DNA of 64,000 nucleotides. Source: DAITQM01 sp039794245 (GTDB lineage: Bacteria > Pseudomonadota > Gammaproteobacteria > Xanthomonadales > Wenzhouxiangellaceae). The number at the start of each line of letters is the position of its first letter. The stretch's first letter is position 1. A model generated the notes under the pieces. It did no database searches and was not told where the DNA came from. It worked only from the letters and a program-made list of their open reading frames with translations. The position numbers and the translations under genes were made by a program. This document shows, piece after piece, positions 49,731 through 58,537 of the stretch. Where the stretch lies: assembly GCA_039794245.1 (NCBI GenBank), contig JBDIVS010000002.1, forward strand, positions 1-64,000. The letters run 5' to 3'.

Positions 49731-52700
49731 GGCGTGTCGGTTCCTTGTTGGGTCCGGAGTGAAGCGGGCGCACCGGCCACAGGCCGCCCATGCTCATCGC
49801 CCGCCAGCCGAAAGCGAGCCAACGGACGAGCAGTAAAGCCAGCCACAGCGACCAGCCGAGCATGGCCAGCCGGTAGGCCCACAGCGGCGCGCTGAACACG
49901 GTGGCCGCCGGCAAGCCGCCCGAGCTGCGATCGGCGAACCAGGCGAGCGCCGGATCGTACCGGTTCCGCCAGCCGGCGATGTGCATGTCGGGCGCGGCGA
50001 GCAGGCCGTCTTCGATGGCGATGAATAACACGCCGAGGGCGACGAGCGTCAACAGCGCAAGAGCGCTTTGCACCAGCGCCCTTTGCCAATAGCCGGCAGA
50101 AGATGCCGGCGACCAGCGCGCCCGCCAGCCGAGCGCGATCAGCCAGGCGGCGACGATCCAGAAGCCGAAACCGCCGACTGCGGTGAACCCGAGGCCGAGG
50201 ATCAGCCAGTGGTGGAAACCGAGCGGCGCCAGTTTGCTTTTGGCGAGCAGCAAGGCGATCAGCACCACGCCGAGCAACAGCGACCAGAAGCGGACCGCCG
50301 GGCCGAGTTGTGGACCCGAGGCCCACAAGATCCACCGTGGCCGGCCTTCGTGGGCGATCTCAAGGCCGATATTCGCCGCCGGGGCATGCAAGTCCACCGC
50401 CGGCGTACTGACCTGCCAGGAGCGAGTCGCGCTCTGCCGCCAGGCGAGGCGCAGGTGCTGGGCACCGCCGGCGTCGTTCCCGCCGGCCTGCATCGGCACC
50501 TCGAGCACGCCGTCCTCGAGCGCCAGATCGAGCGGCCGGTCATTGTACCGGACTTCCAGAAGCTCGGCGCCGGAGCCGAGGGTCAGCGGATACAGCCCGC
50601 TCAACGTCGGGCGCGGTGCGGCATCGAGTTCGTAGAGATTCCAGCGGCCCTGGTGGTGCGTGACCAGATCGACCCGGTCGTAAGCCAGCGGCGCGCCGGG
50701 GACCGCCGCGGGCCTTGCGAGCGTGATCGTCAACGTCTCGCCGGGCAGCGGCACGAAGCTGTAATGCGGTGGAAAACGATCATCGAAACGATCGTCGTCG
50801 ATGACGAGCGGCGGGCCGTCGAATGTCATGTGCCACAGGCCGCCGGCACCGACCGTCCATTGCTCGATCCAACGGTCATAACTGGGCGCGCTCAGCATGA
50901 GCTTGCTTACCGGCGGCAGACGCCCTTGCCAATAGGCATAAACCGCCCCCGGCGGAAACGTCACTTCAACTTGCCCGTCGACGATTTTCGGCGGTGGATC
51001 GGTCGTCACCTGTTCGCCCTCGAGCAGCGGGATGCGCACGCTGAACGCGCCGCTGGCCGGCGCCAGCCGGTGGATCTGAGTGCGCACAGTGAACTCCGCG
51101 CCGAGCGCGAGCTGGCGCTCGACCCGGACGAAAGGCGGGATTTCAGCGCCGCTGGCCAGCGCCGTATCGGCGCCGCCCTCGCGGTACAACACCAGCGTGC
51201 CGCTTGTCAAGCGCTCGTCATCCACGCCTTCGGCGGTCCACCCGGTAAGCTCGAGTGCGATCCGGTGCGGCTTTTCGGGAAAGTCGAGCGCGATCTCGTT
51301 GCGGCCTTCGAGCCGTGCTGCAAGTTCGATCCGATGGACACCGGGCTCGATGGCCAGCAGGGCCTGAAGTTTCCGCTCGCCGGCGCGCAGCAGGGCCGGC
51401 CGGCCGTCAAGCCGGGCAGCGTGGATGCGCCAATTTTCGCCGCCGAGCGGCAGCGCAACGACGGTGCCGGCCGCGGCATGAACTTCGAGGGCCAACAATG
51501 CCTCCTTCGCTCCAGCCGCCAGCCGGGCACTGGGGATGGTGACACAATCCGGCGCGCATGGTGGGGCGCGATGCAGCTTTTGCGACAACTCCTGCAACAG
51601 TTCGGGCGGTGGAAACCCGGCTGCAGCGACCAAGCCGCCGGGCGCGGCGGCGCCGAACAGTATCAGTGCCAAGGCCGCCATGGGCGGCACGGCAAACCGC
51701 GGCACACGGAGGCTGAGACGGCGGGCGAACTCGGCCAGCATCAGGACGGCGAGAACGACCAACAAAAACCGCCAACCCCGAACCAGCCAGGGCGGCGCGA
51801 TCCACAGCGCCCAGGTTTCGTCCTGGGCGATTGGGCCGTGGCGGCTAAGCGTATGGCGCTGCCAGGCCCACGACGGATCGCCGGCGCCGGCCTGGACGAT
51901 GGCGTCTTCGTCGTAGGGTTCGAGCATGTCGAGGGCAGAGTACCGTGAACCGGTAACGATCTGCCGCTGTAATGTAGCCCCATCGATCGGCGGCGCAGGT
52001 TCCGGGGCCGGGGTCTGGGCCATGCCCCTGACCTCCTCCTGCGTCTGCATCATTGCCAGCTCTTTCCTCGCGGTGGGCAGTTGCTCTGAATTCCGCGCTT
52101 CAAGCTGCGGATACAACGCCGCCTCGATGACCGGCAGCGAAAAAGCGATCATCTGCACGGCCAAAAGGGCGAGCAGGCCCTGCTCCGCCCGGTGTATCCA
52201 GGCCCGAAGCCGCGGTGTACCCTGATGCGCATAACCGGCGAGCAGCATCACCAGCAGCAGGGCCAGCAACAACCCCGCCCCGGCGTAGGGCTCGTGCCGG
52301 GCCAACGCCACCCACAAACCGGCCGGCACGGCCAGGGTGTAACGGCCGATCCGCCAGGCGAGCACCATGGCCAGGATCCAGGTAAACACGTCGCCGAGAT
52401 TCCAGGCCCCGAGCCAGTCGCCGGTCACCCGATCGAAACCGGCGGCGGCGATGAGGCGGGTCGCCGGCGGCAGGTTCAATGTCACATCCAGCCGGTCGAG
52501 CGGCATATCCCAGGCGCCGAGCGGCTGCCCTCGCACCCCATACCACGATACCGGTGCTCTGGCCTGGGCTTCGACGGCGAGATCGGACTGGCGCACCTCG
52601 GCACCTTCGGCGCCGTTTTCCGGGTTTTGTGTCACCAGATACGGCTTGGATACCCATTCGGCGCCAAGAAATTCCCTCATCGCGGTCAGGCGGTACGGCG

Positions 52701-53862
52701 GCTGGATCTCCACGCGTTGGGTGGTCAAAAGCTCGCCACTCAACTGATCATGCAACGTCATCCCGCCGCCGGCGAAATCGAACCAGACTTCCCGCTGGAC
52801 GGCGATCTCATCGCGCAACTGACGAGCGCCGCGGCTCACTTCCTCGAACGACAGCCGGCCATCGGCCGGCAAGGCATAGAGCACCGCTTCTTCGGACATC
52901 GCTTTCGGCAGTGCCTGGTATCCCGGCGAGACCTGGGCCGCGCCGCCCAACCGGACGGTGCGCAGTTCGGTGTGCGGGCGGAACGACCAGAACTCGGTTT
53001 CCGGCCAGGGATCGGAAAACGCCGGGCGCACCAGTTCCGCCACCGGCCCTAGCGCCCGGGCGGCGATTTTCACCGGCCAATTGCCGGCGCGCAATTGAAT
53101 CGTCAGCATGCCTGAGGCATCGAGCCGGGCCGGCAGTTCGCTTTCCAGCGCCGTCGGGACAAAGCCCGCCGGCAGCAGCAGGCCGAAGTTGATCTCCCGC
53201 GGCCGACCGGCGACTTTGAGATCGAAGTGGGTTTCGAGTATCAGCGGCAGCGTATCGTCGATCACCCGGCCGGCGACGATCTCGAGGGTGTCGCGCTCGG
53301 CTTCGCCGGCGGCGCCTTCGCCGAGACGGATCGCGCCCTGCTGCCATTGCAGCCGGCTGACCGGTTGGCCGTTGACGGCCAGACTGACCAGCGCCGCGGT
53401 AGGCGGCACAGCCAGCGCCGGCGGCATGGAGGGCCAGCGGATTTCGCCCTGCAATTGCCACTCGCCGGCGGCCAGCGTCACGGCCGGCGTGCCCTTGGTG
53501 GTGGTAGCGACCGGCAACGGCCGGCCACCGGCACTGACCGCGCTGACGAAATACCTCGGATCGCCGGGCAGCGGGACCAAGCTTTCCCGATAGACCTTCC
53601 AGCTTTGCCGGAAACGGGCACCCGTAGCGCCGGCCTCGATCTCGAGCACGCCGGGGAAGGCGCAGAACGCCGCCTCGCCGGCGCCATAGGTCCGCGGGCA
53701 GCCGGCCTCGAGGTCCTGCTCGATCACCCACTGCCGCCACGGTTCCAGTTCCGGCGGCACGTAGGGCGCGGCAGACAGGGCGGGCCGCAGGGCCCCGCCG
53801 GCGATCAACAGGCAACCCAAGGCGGCAAGGATCGGGATGTTGGGTCGATGGCGGGATCTCAT
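49723..53862 (-). CDS. Large membrane protein of unknown function (1379 aa)
   Basis: ATG 53862 follows GGGGGTAGGC; the frame opens further upstream but without support. Signal peptide ending ALRPALSAAPY, then about 500 exported beta-rich residues, a block of membrane helices (VFTWILAMVLAWRIGRYTLA, AGLLLALLLVMLLAGYA, LLALLAVQMIAFSLPVIEAA, FLLVVLAVLMLAEF), a second large exported region, and four C-terminal helices (FWSLLLGVVLIALLLAK ... WLALLLVRWLAFGW). No enzyme motif seen. Paired with the 152-aa protein. Not a known secretion or transport component that I recognise. Confidence 0.75.
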   Translation of the reverse strand: MRSRHRPNIPILAALGCLLIAGGALRPALSAAPYVPPELEPWRQWVIEQDLEAGCPRTYGAGEAAFCAFPGVLEIEAGATGARFRQSWKVYRESLVPLPGDPRYFVSAVSAGGRPLPVATTTKGTPAVTLAAGEWQLQGEIRWPSMPPALAVPPTAALVSLAVNGQPVSRLQWQQGAIRLGEGAAGEAERDTLEIVAGRVIDDTLPLILETHFDLKVAGRPREINFGLLLPAGFVPTALESELPARLDASGMLTIQLRAGNWPVKIAARALGPVAELVRPAFSDPWPETEFWSFRPHTELRTVRLGGAAQVSPGYQALPKAMSEEAVLYALPADGRLSFEEVSRGARQLRDEIAVQREVWFDFAGGGMTLHDQLSGELLTTQRVEIQPPYRLTAMREFLGAEWVSKPYLVTQNPENGAEGAEVRQSDLAVEAQARAPVSWYGVRGQPLGAWDMPLDRLDVTLNLPPATRLIAAAGFDRVTGDWLGAWNLGDVFTWILAMVLAWRIGRYTLAVPAGLWVALARHEPYAGAGLLLALLLVMLLAGYAHQGTPRLRAWIHRAEQGLLALLAVQMIAFSLPVIEAALYPQLEARNSEQLPTARKELAMMQTQEEVRGMAQTPAPEPAPPIDGATLQRQIVTGSRYSALDMLEPYDEDAIVQAGAGDPSWAWQRHTLSRHGPIAQDETWALWIAPPWLVRGWRFLLVVLAVLMLAEFARRLSLRVPRFAVPPMAALALILFGAAAPGGLVAAAGFPPPELLQELSQKLHRAPPCAPDCVTIPSARLAAGAKEALLALEVHAAAGTVVALPLGGENWRIHAARLDGRPALLRAGERKLQALLAIEPGVHRIELAARLEGRNEIALDFPEKPHRIALELTGWTAEGVDDERLTSGTLVLYREGGADTALASGAEIPPFVRVERQLALGAEFTVRTQIHRLAPASGAFSVRIPLLEGEQVTTDPPPKIVDGQVEVTFPPGAVYAYWQGRLPPVSKLMLSAPSYDRWIEQWTVGAGGLWHMTFDGPPLVIDDDRFDDRFPPHYSFVPLPGETLTITLARPAAVPGAPLAYDRVDLVTHHQGRWNLYELDAAPRPTLSGLYPLTLGSGAELLEVRYNDRPLDLALEDGVLEVPMQAGGNDAGGAQHLRLAWRQSATRSWQVSTPAVDLHAPAANIGLEIAHEGRPRWILWASGPQLGPAVRFWSLLLGVVLIALLLAKSKLAPLGFHHWLILGLGFTAVGGFGFWIVAAWLIALGWRARWSPASSAGYWQRALVQSALALLTLVALGVLFIAIEDGLLAAPDMHIAGWRNRYDPALAWFADRSSGGLPAATVFSAPLWAYRLAMLGWSLWLALLLVRWLAFGWRAMSMGGLWPVRPLHSGPNKEPTRHD

Positions 53863-54071
53863 GCCTACCCCCTTTTCGTCGGATACAATCGGACGGCATC
53901 CACTATACGACATCCACCCGATCGCCGACATGCACCGAGGCGCGGTTCCAAATCAGGCACGGCACTATTACCGCGCGAGCCGCTGGCGGGCCGCGCGGGA
54001 AGCGTTCCGCACGCTACCTGCGGCAGCCCCGGTTCTGTCCCGGATGACTCATTGATCAGCCAGGCGGGGCA

Positions 54072-55040
54072 ATGAAATTCAACACCGAAGCGCTCTACAT
54101 CGAAGACGCTTACCTACAAAGCTGCACCGCCGAGGTGCTCTACGTCGTGCCGCGCGGCGTGGTCCTCGATCGCACGGTGTTTTACTCGCGAGGCGGCGGC
54201 CAGCCGGGCGATTCGGGCACGCTGACCCGCGACGGCGGCGAGGCGGTGACCGTCATCGATACCTGCCGCTCGCCGGACGGCGGCATCTTGCATGTGATCG
54301 AGGAGGGGCACACGCTGCAGACCGGCGACGAGGTCGTCGCGACGCTCGACTGGGCGCGGCGTTACGCCCACATGCGCATGCACACTGCGCTGCATGTCCT
54401 CAGCGCCCTGATCCGCCACGGCGTGTACGGCGGCAGAATAACGGCCAACAAGAGCTGGCTCGATTTCGATATGCCGGACTACCCCGACCTCGAGGAACTG
54501 ACGGCGCGGCTGAACGAGGAAGTCGAAGCCGACCGGCCGGTCACCTGCCGGTGGATCACGCGCGATGAACTCGATGCCCAACCCGAGTTGGTGCGGACCA
54601 TGAATGTCGAGCCGCCGCCTTTGCTGTTCCGCATCCGGCTCCTGGAGATCGAAGGACTGGATTTACAGCCGTGCGGCGGCACGCACGTCAAATCGACAGC
54701 CGAGATCGGCCATCTGGCGGTCCTCAAGATCGTCAACAAAGGCAAGCGCAACCGGCGGATTTATCTCGTCTTCGAGGAGGACTACCCGGCGATGGCCGCC
54801 GAAGCTGAACTAAAATCGCAGGAAAAGCTGGCCCGACGGGAGGAAAGATCGGCGCAGTTGACCGCCGAACTGCTGGAAGAACTAGAGAAGTTGAAAGACA
54901 GCGAAGCCGCCGCGCCCGAACAAGACGAAGCAGCAGAGGATGAGGGAAACGGCGAGGACAACCCAGGCGCCGCCGGGCGCTCCGCCGCTCCAGGCGCCGC
55001 ACAAAACACCGATGGAAACCGTGAACGCGAAGCGGAGTGA
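54072..55040 (+). CDS. AlaX-type alanyl-tRNA editing protein with a long charged tail
   Basis: Free-standing editing domain that deacylates Ser- or Gly-tRNA(Ala). Zinc site as in AlaRS editing domains: YAHMRMHTALHVLSALI (HxxxH) and LDLQPCGGTHVKSTAEIGHL. FYSRGGGQPGDSG is the conserved N-terminal motif. 322 aa: the family core ends near residue 240, followed by about 80 residues rich in Glu, Ala and Lys (coiled-coil-like LARREERSAQLTAELLEELE, then low complexity). The tail is unusual for AlaX. Confidence 0.92.
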   Translation: MKFNTEALYIEDAYLQSCTAEVLYVVPRGVVLDRTVFYSRGGGQPGDSGTLTRDGGEAVTVIDTCRSPDGGILHVIEEGHTLQTGDEVVATLDWARRYAHMRMHTALHVLSALIRHGVYGGRITANKSWLDFDMPDYPDLEELTARLNEEVEADRPVTCRWITRDELDAQPELVRTMNVEPPPLLFRIRLLEIEGLDLQPCGGTHVKSTAEIGHLAVLKIVNKGKRNRRIYLVFEEDYPAMAAEAELKSQEKLARREERSAQLTAELLEELEKLKDSEAAAPEQDEAAEDEGNGEDNPGAAGRSAAPGAAQNTDGNREREAE

Positions 55041-55127
55041 CGAGAAGGGAGCTTACCGCAAACGACGGTACTCCGGTTGAGTTTGATCGTCTAAAGTAAC
55101 TGGCGCCGTTCGATCATGTTTCTCACA

Positions 55128-55311
55128 GAGGCACTGAGACACGGAGAAATCATGAGAGGTTACCGTTGATGGTACGAGTAATGCCTTCTTTCATCAGTGC
55201 TTCTCCAAAGTTCAACAGATACCCCAGTTGCAAACCGGATGGAGCTTGACTGCGCAGTCCACGAGCACAGTACCGATATCATTCTCATCCATCTCCGTGT
55301 CTCCGTGCCTC
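55128..55311. repeat. 184-bp element with CACGGAGACACGGAG inverted arms enclosing a collapsed gene
   Basis: Left arm GAGGCACTGAGACACGGAGA (55128-55147) and right arm TCTCCGTGTCTCCGTGCCTC (55292-55311) are inverted, 19 of 20 positions matching. Between them lies the GxxExxY remnant. Further copies of the word (CTCTTCGTGAGAGACCTC) follow to 55340. The rest of 55041-55377 holds nothing else that I can support. Confidence 0.75.
55150..55292 (-). pseudogene. GxxExxY-family (PD-(D/E)XK_3) gene with an internal deletion and frameshift
   Basis: On the minus strand, ATG 55292 opens with MDENDIGTVLVDCAVKLH, the usual GxxExxY N-terminus, and then runs out of frame. In another frame the last 29 codons read SGLQLGYLLNFGEALMKEGI then TRTINGNLS and a stop at 55150, the usual C-terminus. 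The central two thirds, including the GxxExxY motif, are absent. Family function is unknown. Confidence 0.75.
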
Positions 55312-55377
55312 CATGAGAGACCTCTTCGTGAGAGACCTCATCGGTGATCGAACTACGGCGCTTATGCAAACACTGGC

Positions 55378-55773
55378 TCAAGCGGTGCCGGGCGCGATCT
55401 GTACCGCCAGGCGCAACAATCTTGTATCGGCCGACAGCAATCGCGAACCGGTGCGCAATGCCAGCACCACGTACAACAGGTCGTAAACCGGGTGCTCATA
55501 CCGTACCGCAAGCGACAGGGCTTCGGCTGCGAGTCGCTCGTCGGGTTCGTAGTCATCCACCAGGGCACGGGCCTCGTCGAGGCGAACCATCGCCGCGGCC
55601 AGATCGATTGCACCGGCGCGGTGATATTTCCACAGCGTGTTCGCAACTTCCGAATTGAACAAAGACGGCGCAAACACGACCGAGCTTGCTGCCAACCGGG
55701 CGATGAACTCTCCCACCCTGGCGCTGCGCATGACGATGTGCACCGCAGCCGAGGCATCGAGTACGGTTCGCAT
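55378..55773 (-). CDS. PIN-domain toxin (VapC-like ribonuclease)
   Basis: 131 aa. PIN acidic residues: Asp5 in TVLDASAAVH, a central Glu in LFNSEVANTLWKYH, and C-terminal Asp in VYDLLYVVLALRTGSRLLSADTRL. Toxins of this class cleave tRNA or rRNA. It follows the antitoxin by 4 bp. Confidence 0.88.
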   Translation of the reverse strand: MRTVLDASAAVHIVMRSARVGEFIARLAASSVVFAPSLFNSEVANTLWKYHRAGAIDLAAAMVRLDEARALVDDYEPDERLAAEALSLAVRYEHPVYDLLYVVLALRTGSRLLSADTRLLRLAVQIAPGTA

Positions 55774-55777
55774 GCAC

Positions 55778-56020
55778 TCAGCGCCCCCGATCCTCGCGGA
55801 TCAGCGTTTCCGGAGGCGGATCGAGATCGGGCGTATCGGCTTTCCGACTGCGCTTGATGGCCTCGAGGATGTCCCGCCGTCCGACCCCGGTTGTACCCGT
55901 CAGATGGTCACGCAGTTCCACCAGGGCCTGCTGTGCCAGACTGCGATGGGCCTTCTTGGCCCGCCAGGCCAGTGCTTCGTAAACATCATCCGGCAGGTTG
56001 CGGATTTGCAGAGAGGGCAT
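55778..56020 (-). CDS. Ribbon-helix-helix antitoxin (FitA/VapB-like)
   Basis: 80 aa. MPSLQIRNLPDDVYEALAWR with AKKAHRSLAQQALVEL is the ribbon-helix-helix DNA-binding entry of FitA-type antitoxins. The C-terminal part (KADTPDLDPPPETLIREDRG) would bind the toxin. It is transcribed first, ahead of the PIN toxin. Confidence 0.85.
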   Translation of the reverse strand: MPSLQIRNLPDDVYEALAWRAKKAHRSLAQQALVELRDHLTGTTGVGRRDILEAIKRSRKADTPDLDPPPETLIREDRGR

Positions 56021-56036
56021 GGTGGTGACGGTCCGG

Positions 56037-56066
56037 TTGCATCAAACTGCATGCAGTATGGTGCAA
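56037..56066. promoter_or_regulatory. 30-bp imperfect palindrome upstream of the antitoxin, candidate operator
   Basis: Two 15-base halves meet in CTGCATGCAG. Left half TTGCATCAAACTGCA and right half TGCAGTATGGTGCAA match at 13 of 15 positions. It lies 17 bp upstream of the antitoxin start, as expected for an autoregulated ribbon-helix-helix module. Confidence 0.6.
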
Positions 56067-56121
56067 TTCGGCGTCAGATTCAACCCGGACATGAATCATC
56101 CGGGTTCAAGGGTTATCGCGC

Positions 56122-58533
56122 TCACACCTGATCGCCGTAAGGGATCCAGATGTTCTTGACCTCGACGGCCCGGTTCAGCAGGTCTTCGCCGGCGGTCTGT
56201 TCGGGGTCGAACCAGTCAAAGGCCAAGCCACCACTCGTCCACGTGCGTTTCATGTTGTCGGCCGCTTCGCGCTCGATCGCGGCGCACTCTTCGGCCGGGC
56301 CGTGGTACCACAGCGCCTCGACAGCGGCGTGACGGGCCAGAACGAGCCCGAGTTCGGCGCGCTGCCCGGTGACGATATTGAGCGCCCCGGCCGGCAGATC
56401 CGAGGTTTCGATCACCTGGTAAAAATCAGTGGCCGGCAGGGGACAACGCTCGCTCGGCACAACAACCAGGCGGTTGCCCAGCGCCAGCGCCGCGGCGCAC
56501 AGGGTGATGAAGGCCAGAAGCGGCGCTTCGTCAGGGCAGACGATGCCGAGGATCCCGACCGGCTCGTTCATCGCCAGCGTCACGCCCCGCAGCGGCGGGC
56601 TGTGGACGCGGCCGTCGAATTTGTCCGCCCAGCCGGCGAAACGGAACAGCCGCTCGAGTGCGGCGTCCACCTCGCGCTCGCCGCCGGCTGTATCGCGAGC
56701 AGTCAGGCGGGCGAGACGGGCAGCGAATTCGGTACGCCGGGCATCCAGATTTTCCGCCAGAAAATAGAGCACCTGCGCCCGCTGGTGGGCGCTCGACCGG
56801 CGCCATCCTGTGGCAGCGGCGGCGGCTTCGACGGCGTTGCGGATGTCTTTGTAGTTGCCCAGGGCGACTTCGCCGGCGAGCCGTCCGGCCCGATCGCGGA
56901 TCGTCAGGCTGTTGCCGCCGTCGGGCCGTACCTGGCGGCCGGCGATGTAGTGTTTCGCGGTTCGGTCGATGGCGACGATGCCGGCCGCCGCGGGCCCGGC
57001 GCCCCCGGCTTCATGCGGCGGCGGAGACGGCGGCGCGGGTCGCAGCCGCGCCTGCCACGCCGGCTTGAGGTAGGCGAGCATGCCTTCGCGGCCGCCCTCG
57101 CGGCCGAAACCCGATTCGCGGTAACCGCCAAAGCCGGCGGCGGCATCGAACAGGTTCGTCGAATTGAGCCACACGACGCCGGCCTGCAACGCCGGCGCCA
57201 CTTCCAGGGCACGGTTGAGGTCTTCCGACCAGACGCTGGCCGCCAGGCCGTAGGGCGTGTTGTTGGCCAGTTCGATCGCCTCGTGCACGGTGCGGAACGT
57301 CATCGCCACCAGCACCGGACCGAAAATCTCCTCGCGCACGACAGTGTGCGCCGGGCTGACCTCGGTCAGCAGCGTCGGCGGATAGAATTCGCCGGCCGCC
57401 GGTAGAGCGCAGTCCGGCTGCCACAGTGTCGCCCCCTCGGCCACACCCCGGGCGACCAGATCGGCGATGCGCCGGGTCTGCACCGGATCGACGATGGCGC
57501 CGATGTCGATGCATTTATCGAGCGGCTCGCCGACCCGCAGTTTGCCCATCCGCGCCTTGACCTTGGCGATCAGCCGCTCGGCGATGCCTTCGTGCATCAA
57601 CAGCCGGGAGCCGGCGCAGCACACCTGCCCCTGGTTGAACCAGATCGCATCGACCAGCCCCTCGACGGCGCCGTCCAGATCGGCGTCGTCGAACACGATG
57701 AATGGCGATTTGCCGCCGAGTTCGAGCGTCAGGCCCTTGCCCGAACCGGCGAGCCGGCGGCGGATCCGTTTGCCGACTTCGGTCGAACCGGTGAACGCGA
57801 TCTTGGCGATCCGCGGGTGATCGACGATGAGCTCGCCGGTCTGGCCGTCGCCGGTGACCAGATTCAACACCCCCGGCGGCAGCCCAGCCTGGCCGGCCAG
57901 TTCGGCAAACAGCAAGGCGCTGAGCGAGGTGTATTCGGCCGGTTTTAACACCACCGTGTTGCCGGCGGCGAGCGCCGGCGCGATCTTCCAGGCGAGCATC
58001 AGAAGCGGAAAATTCCACGGGATGATCTGGCCGCAGACACCCCACGGCACCCGGCCCGGGAAGCACTCGCCGCACAGCCCGGCCCAGCCGGCGTGATGAT
58101 AGAAATGGCGGGCGACGAGCGGCACGTCGATATCGCGCGTCTCGCGGATCGGCTTGCCGTTGTCGAGCGTCTCGACCACCGCCAGAAGCCGCGAATGTTT
58201 CTGCACCAGGCGGGCTAGAGCATAAAGGTGCCGCGCCCGGCCGTGCCCGCCGAGCGCCTGCCAGGCGGGCAGCGCCTCATCGGCGGCCGATACCGCCTGT
58301 TCGACATCGGCCGCATCCCCGGCGGCGATCTCGGCGAGCGGCGTGCGGTGCGCCGGATTGTAGCTGGTGAACCACGCGCCGCCGGCCGGCGGCACGAAGC
58401 GGCCGGCGATGTAATGTCCGAAACGGCGCTCATGCCGGTCGAGCCAGGCTTCGGCCGCGGCCGTGCTCTCCGGAGCCGGGCCATAATCCATGCGGCGGTA
58501 TCGCTCGACCAGATCGCTCATCGGTTCGGCCAT
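56122..58533 (-). CDS. Tandem-domain aldehyde dehydrogenase (ALDH16-like)
   Basis: 803 aa from ATG 58533. The first ALDH domain is complete: IIPWNFPLLMLAWKIAPALAAGN, NAD-site FTGSTEVGK, catalytic Glu near 271 in LELGGKSP and Cys305 in NQGQVCCAGSR. After a proline/alanine linker near residue 510, a second ALDH fold lacks the equivalent Cys and Glu motifs, as in bacterial ALDH16. It is 4 bp downstream of deoC, so acetaldehyde released by the aldolase is the likely substrate. Confidence 0.88.
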   Translation of the reverse strand: MAEPMSDLVERYRRMDYGPAPESTAAAEAWLDRHERRFGHYIAGRFVPPAGGAWFTSYNPAHRTPLAEIAAGDAADVEQAVSAADEALPAWQALGGHGRARHLYALARLVQKHSRLLAVVETLDNGKPIRETRDIDVPLVARHFYHHAGWAGLCGECFPGRVPWGVCGQIIPWNFPLLMLAWKIAPALAAGNTVVLKPAEYTSLSALLFAELAGQAGLPPGVLNLVTGDGQTGELIVDHPRIAKIAFTGSTEVGKRIRRRLAGSGKGLTLELGGKSPFIVFDDADLDGAVEGLVDAIWFNQGQVCCAGSRLLMHEGIAERLIAKVKARMGKLRVGEPLDKCIDIGAIVDPVQTRRIADLVARGVAEGATLWQPDCALPAAGEFYPPTLLTEVSPAHTVVREEIFGPVLVAMTFRTVHEAIELANNTPYGLAASVWSEDLNRALEVAPALQAGVVWLNSTNLFDAAAGFGGYRESGFGREGGREGMLAYLKPAWQARLRPAPPSPPPHEAGGAGPAAAGIVAIDRTAKHYIAGRQVRPDGGNSLTIRDRAGRLAGEVALGNYKDIRNAVEAAAAATGWRRSSAHQRAQVLYFLAENLDARRTEFAARLARLTARDTAGGEREVDAALERLFRFAGWADKFDGRVHSPPLRGVTLAMNEPVGILGIVCPDEAPLLAFITLCAAALALGNRLVVVPSERCPLPATDFYQVIETSDLPAGALNIVTGQRAELGLVLARHAAVEALWYHGPAEECAAIEREAADNMKRTWTSGGLAFDWFDPEQTAGEDLLNRAVEVKNIWIPYGDQV

Positions 58534-58537
58534 TTCG

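Noticed and set aside
50068..51948. Plus-strand frame of 626 codons
   Set aside because: Shadow of the large membrane protein on the other strand.
53930..54055. Possible small gene (41 aa) before alaX
   Set aside because: No ribosome binding site or family match; it ends 16 bp before alaX and is probably chance.
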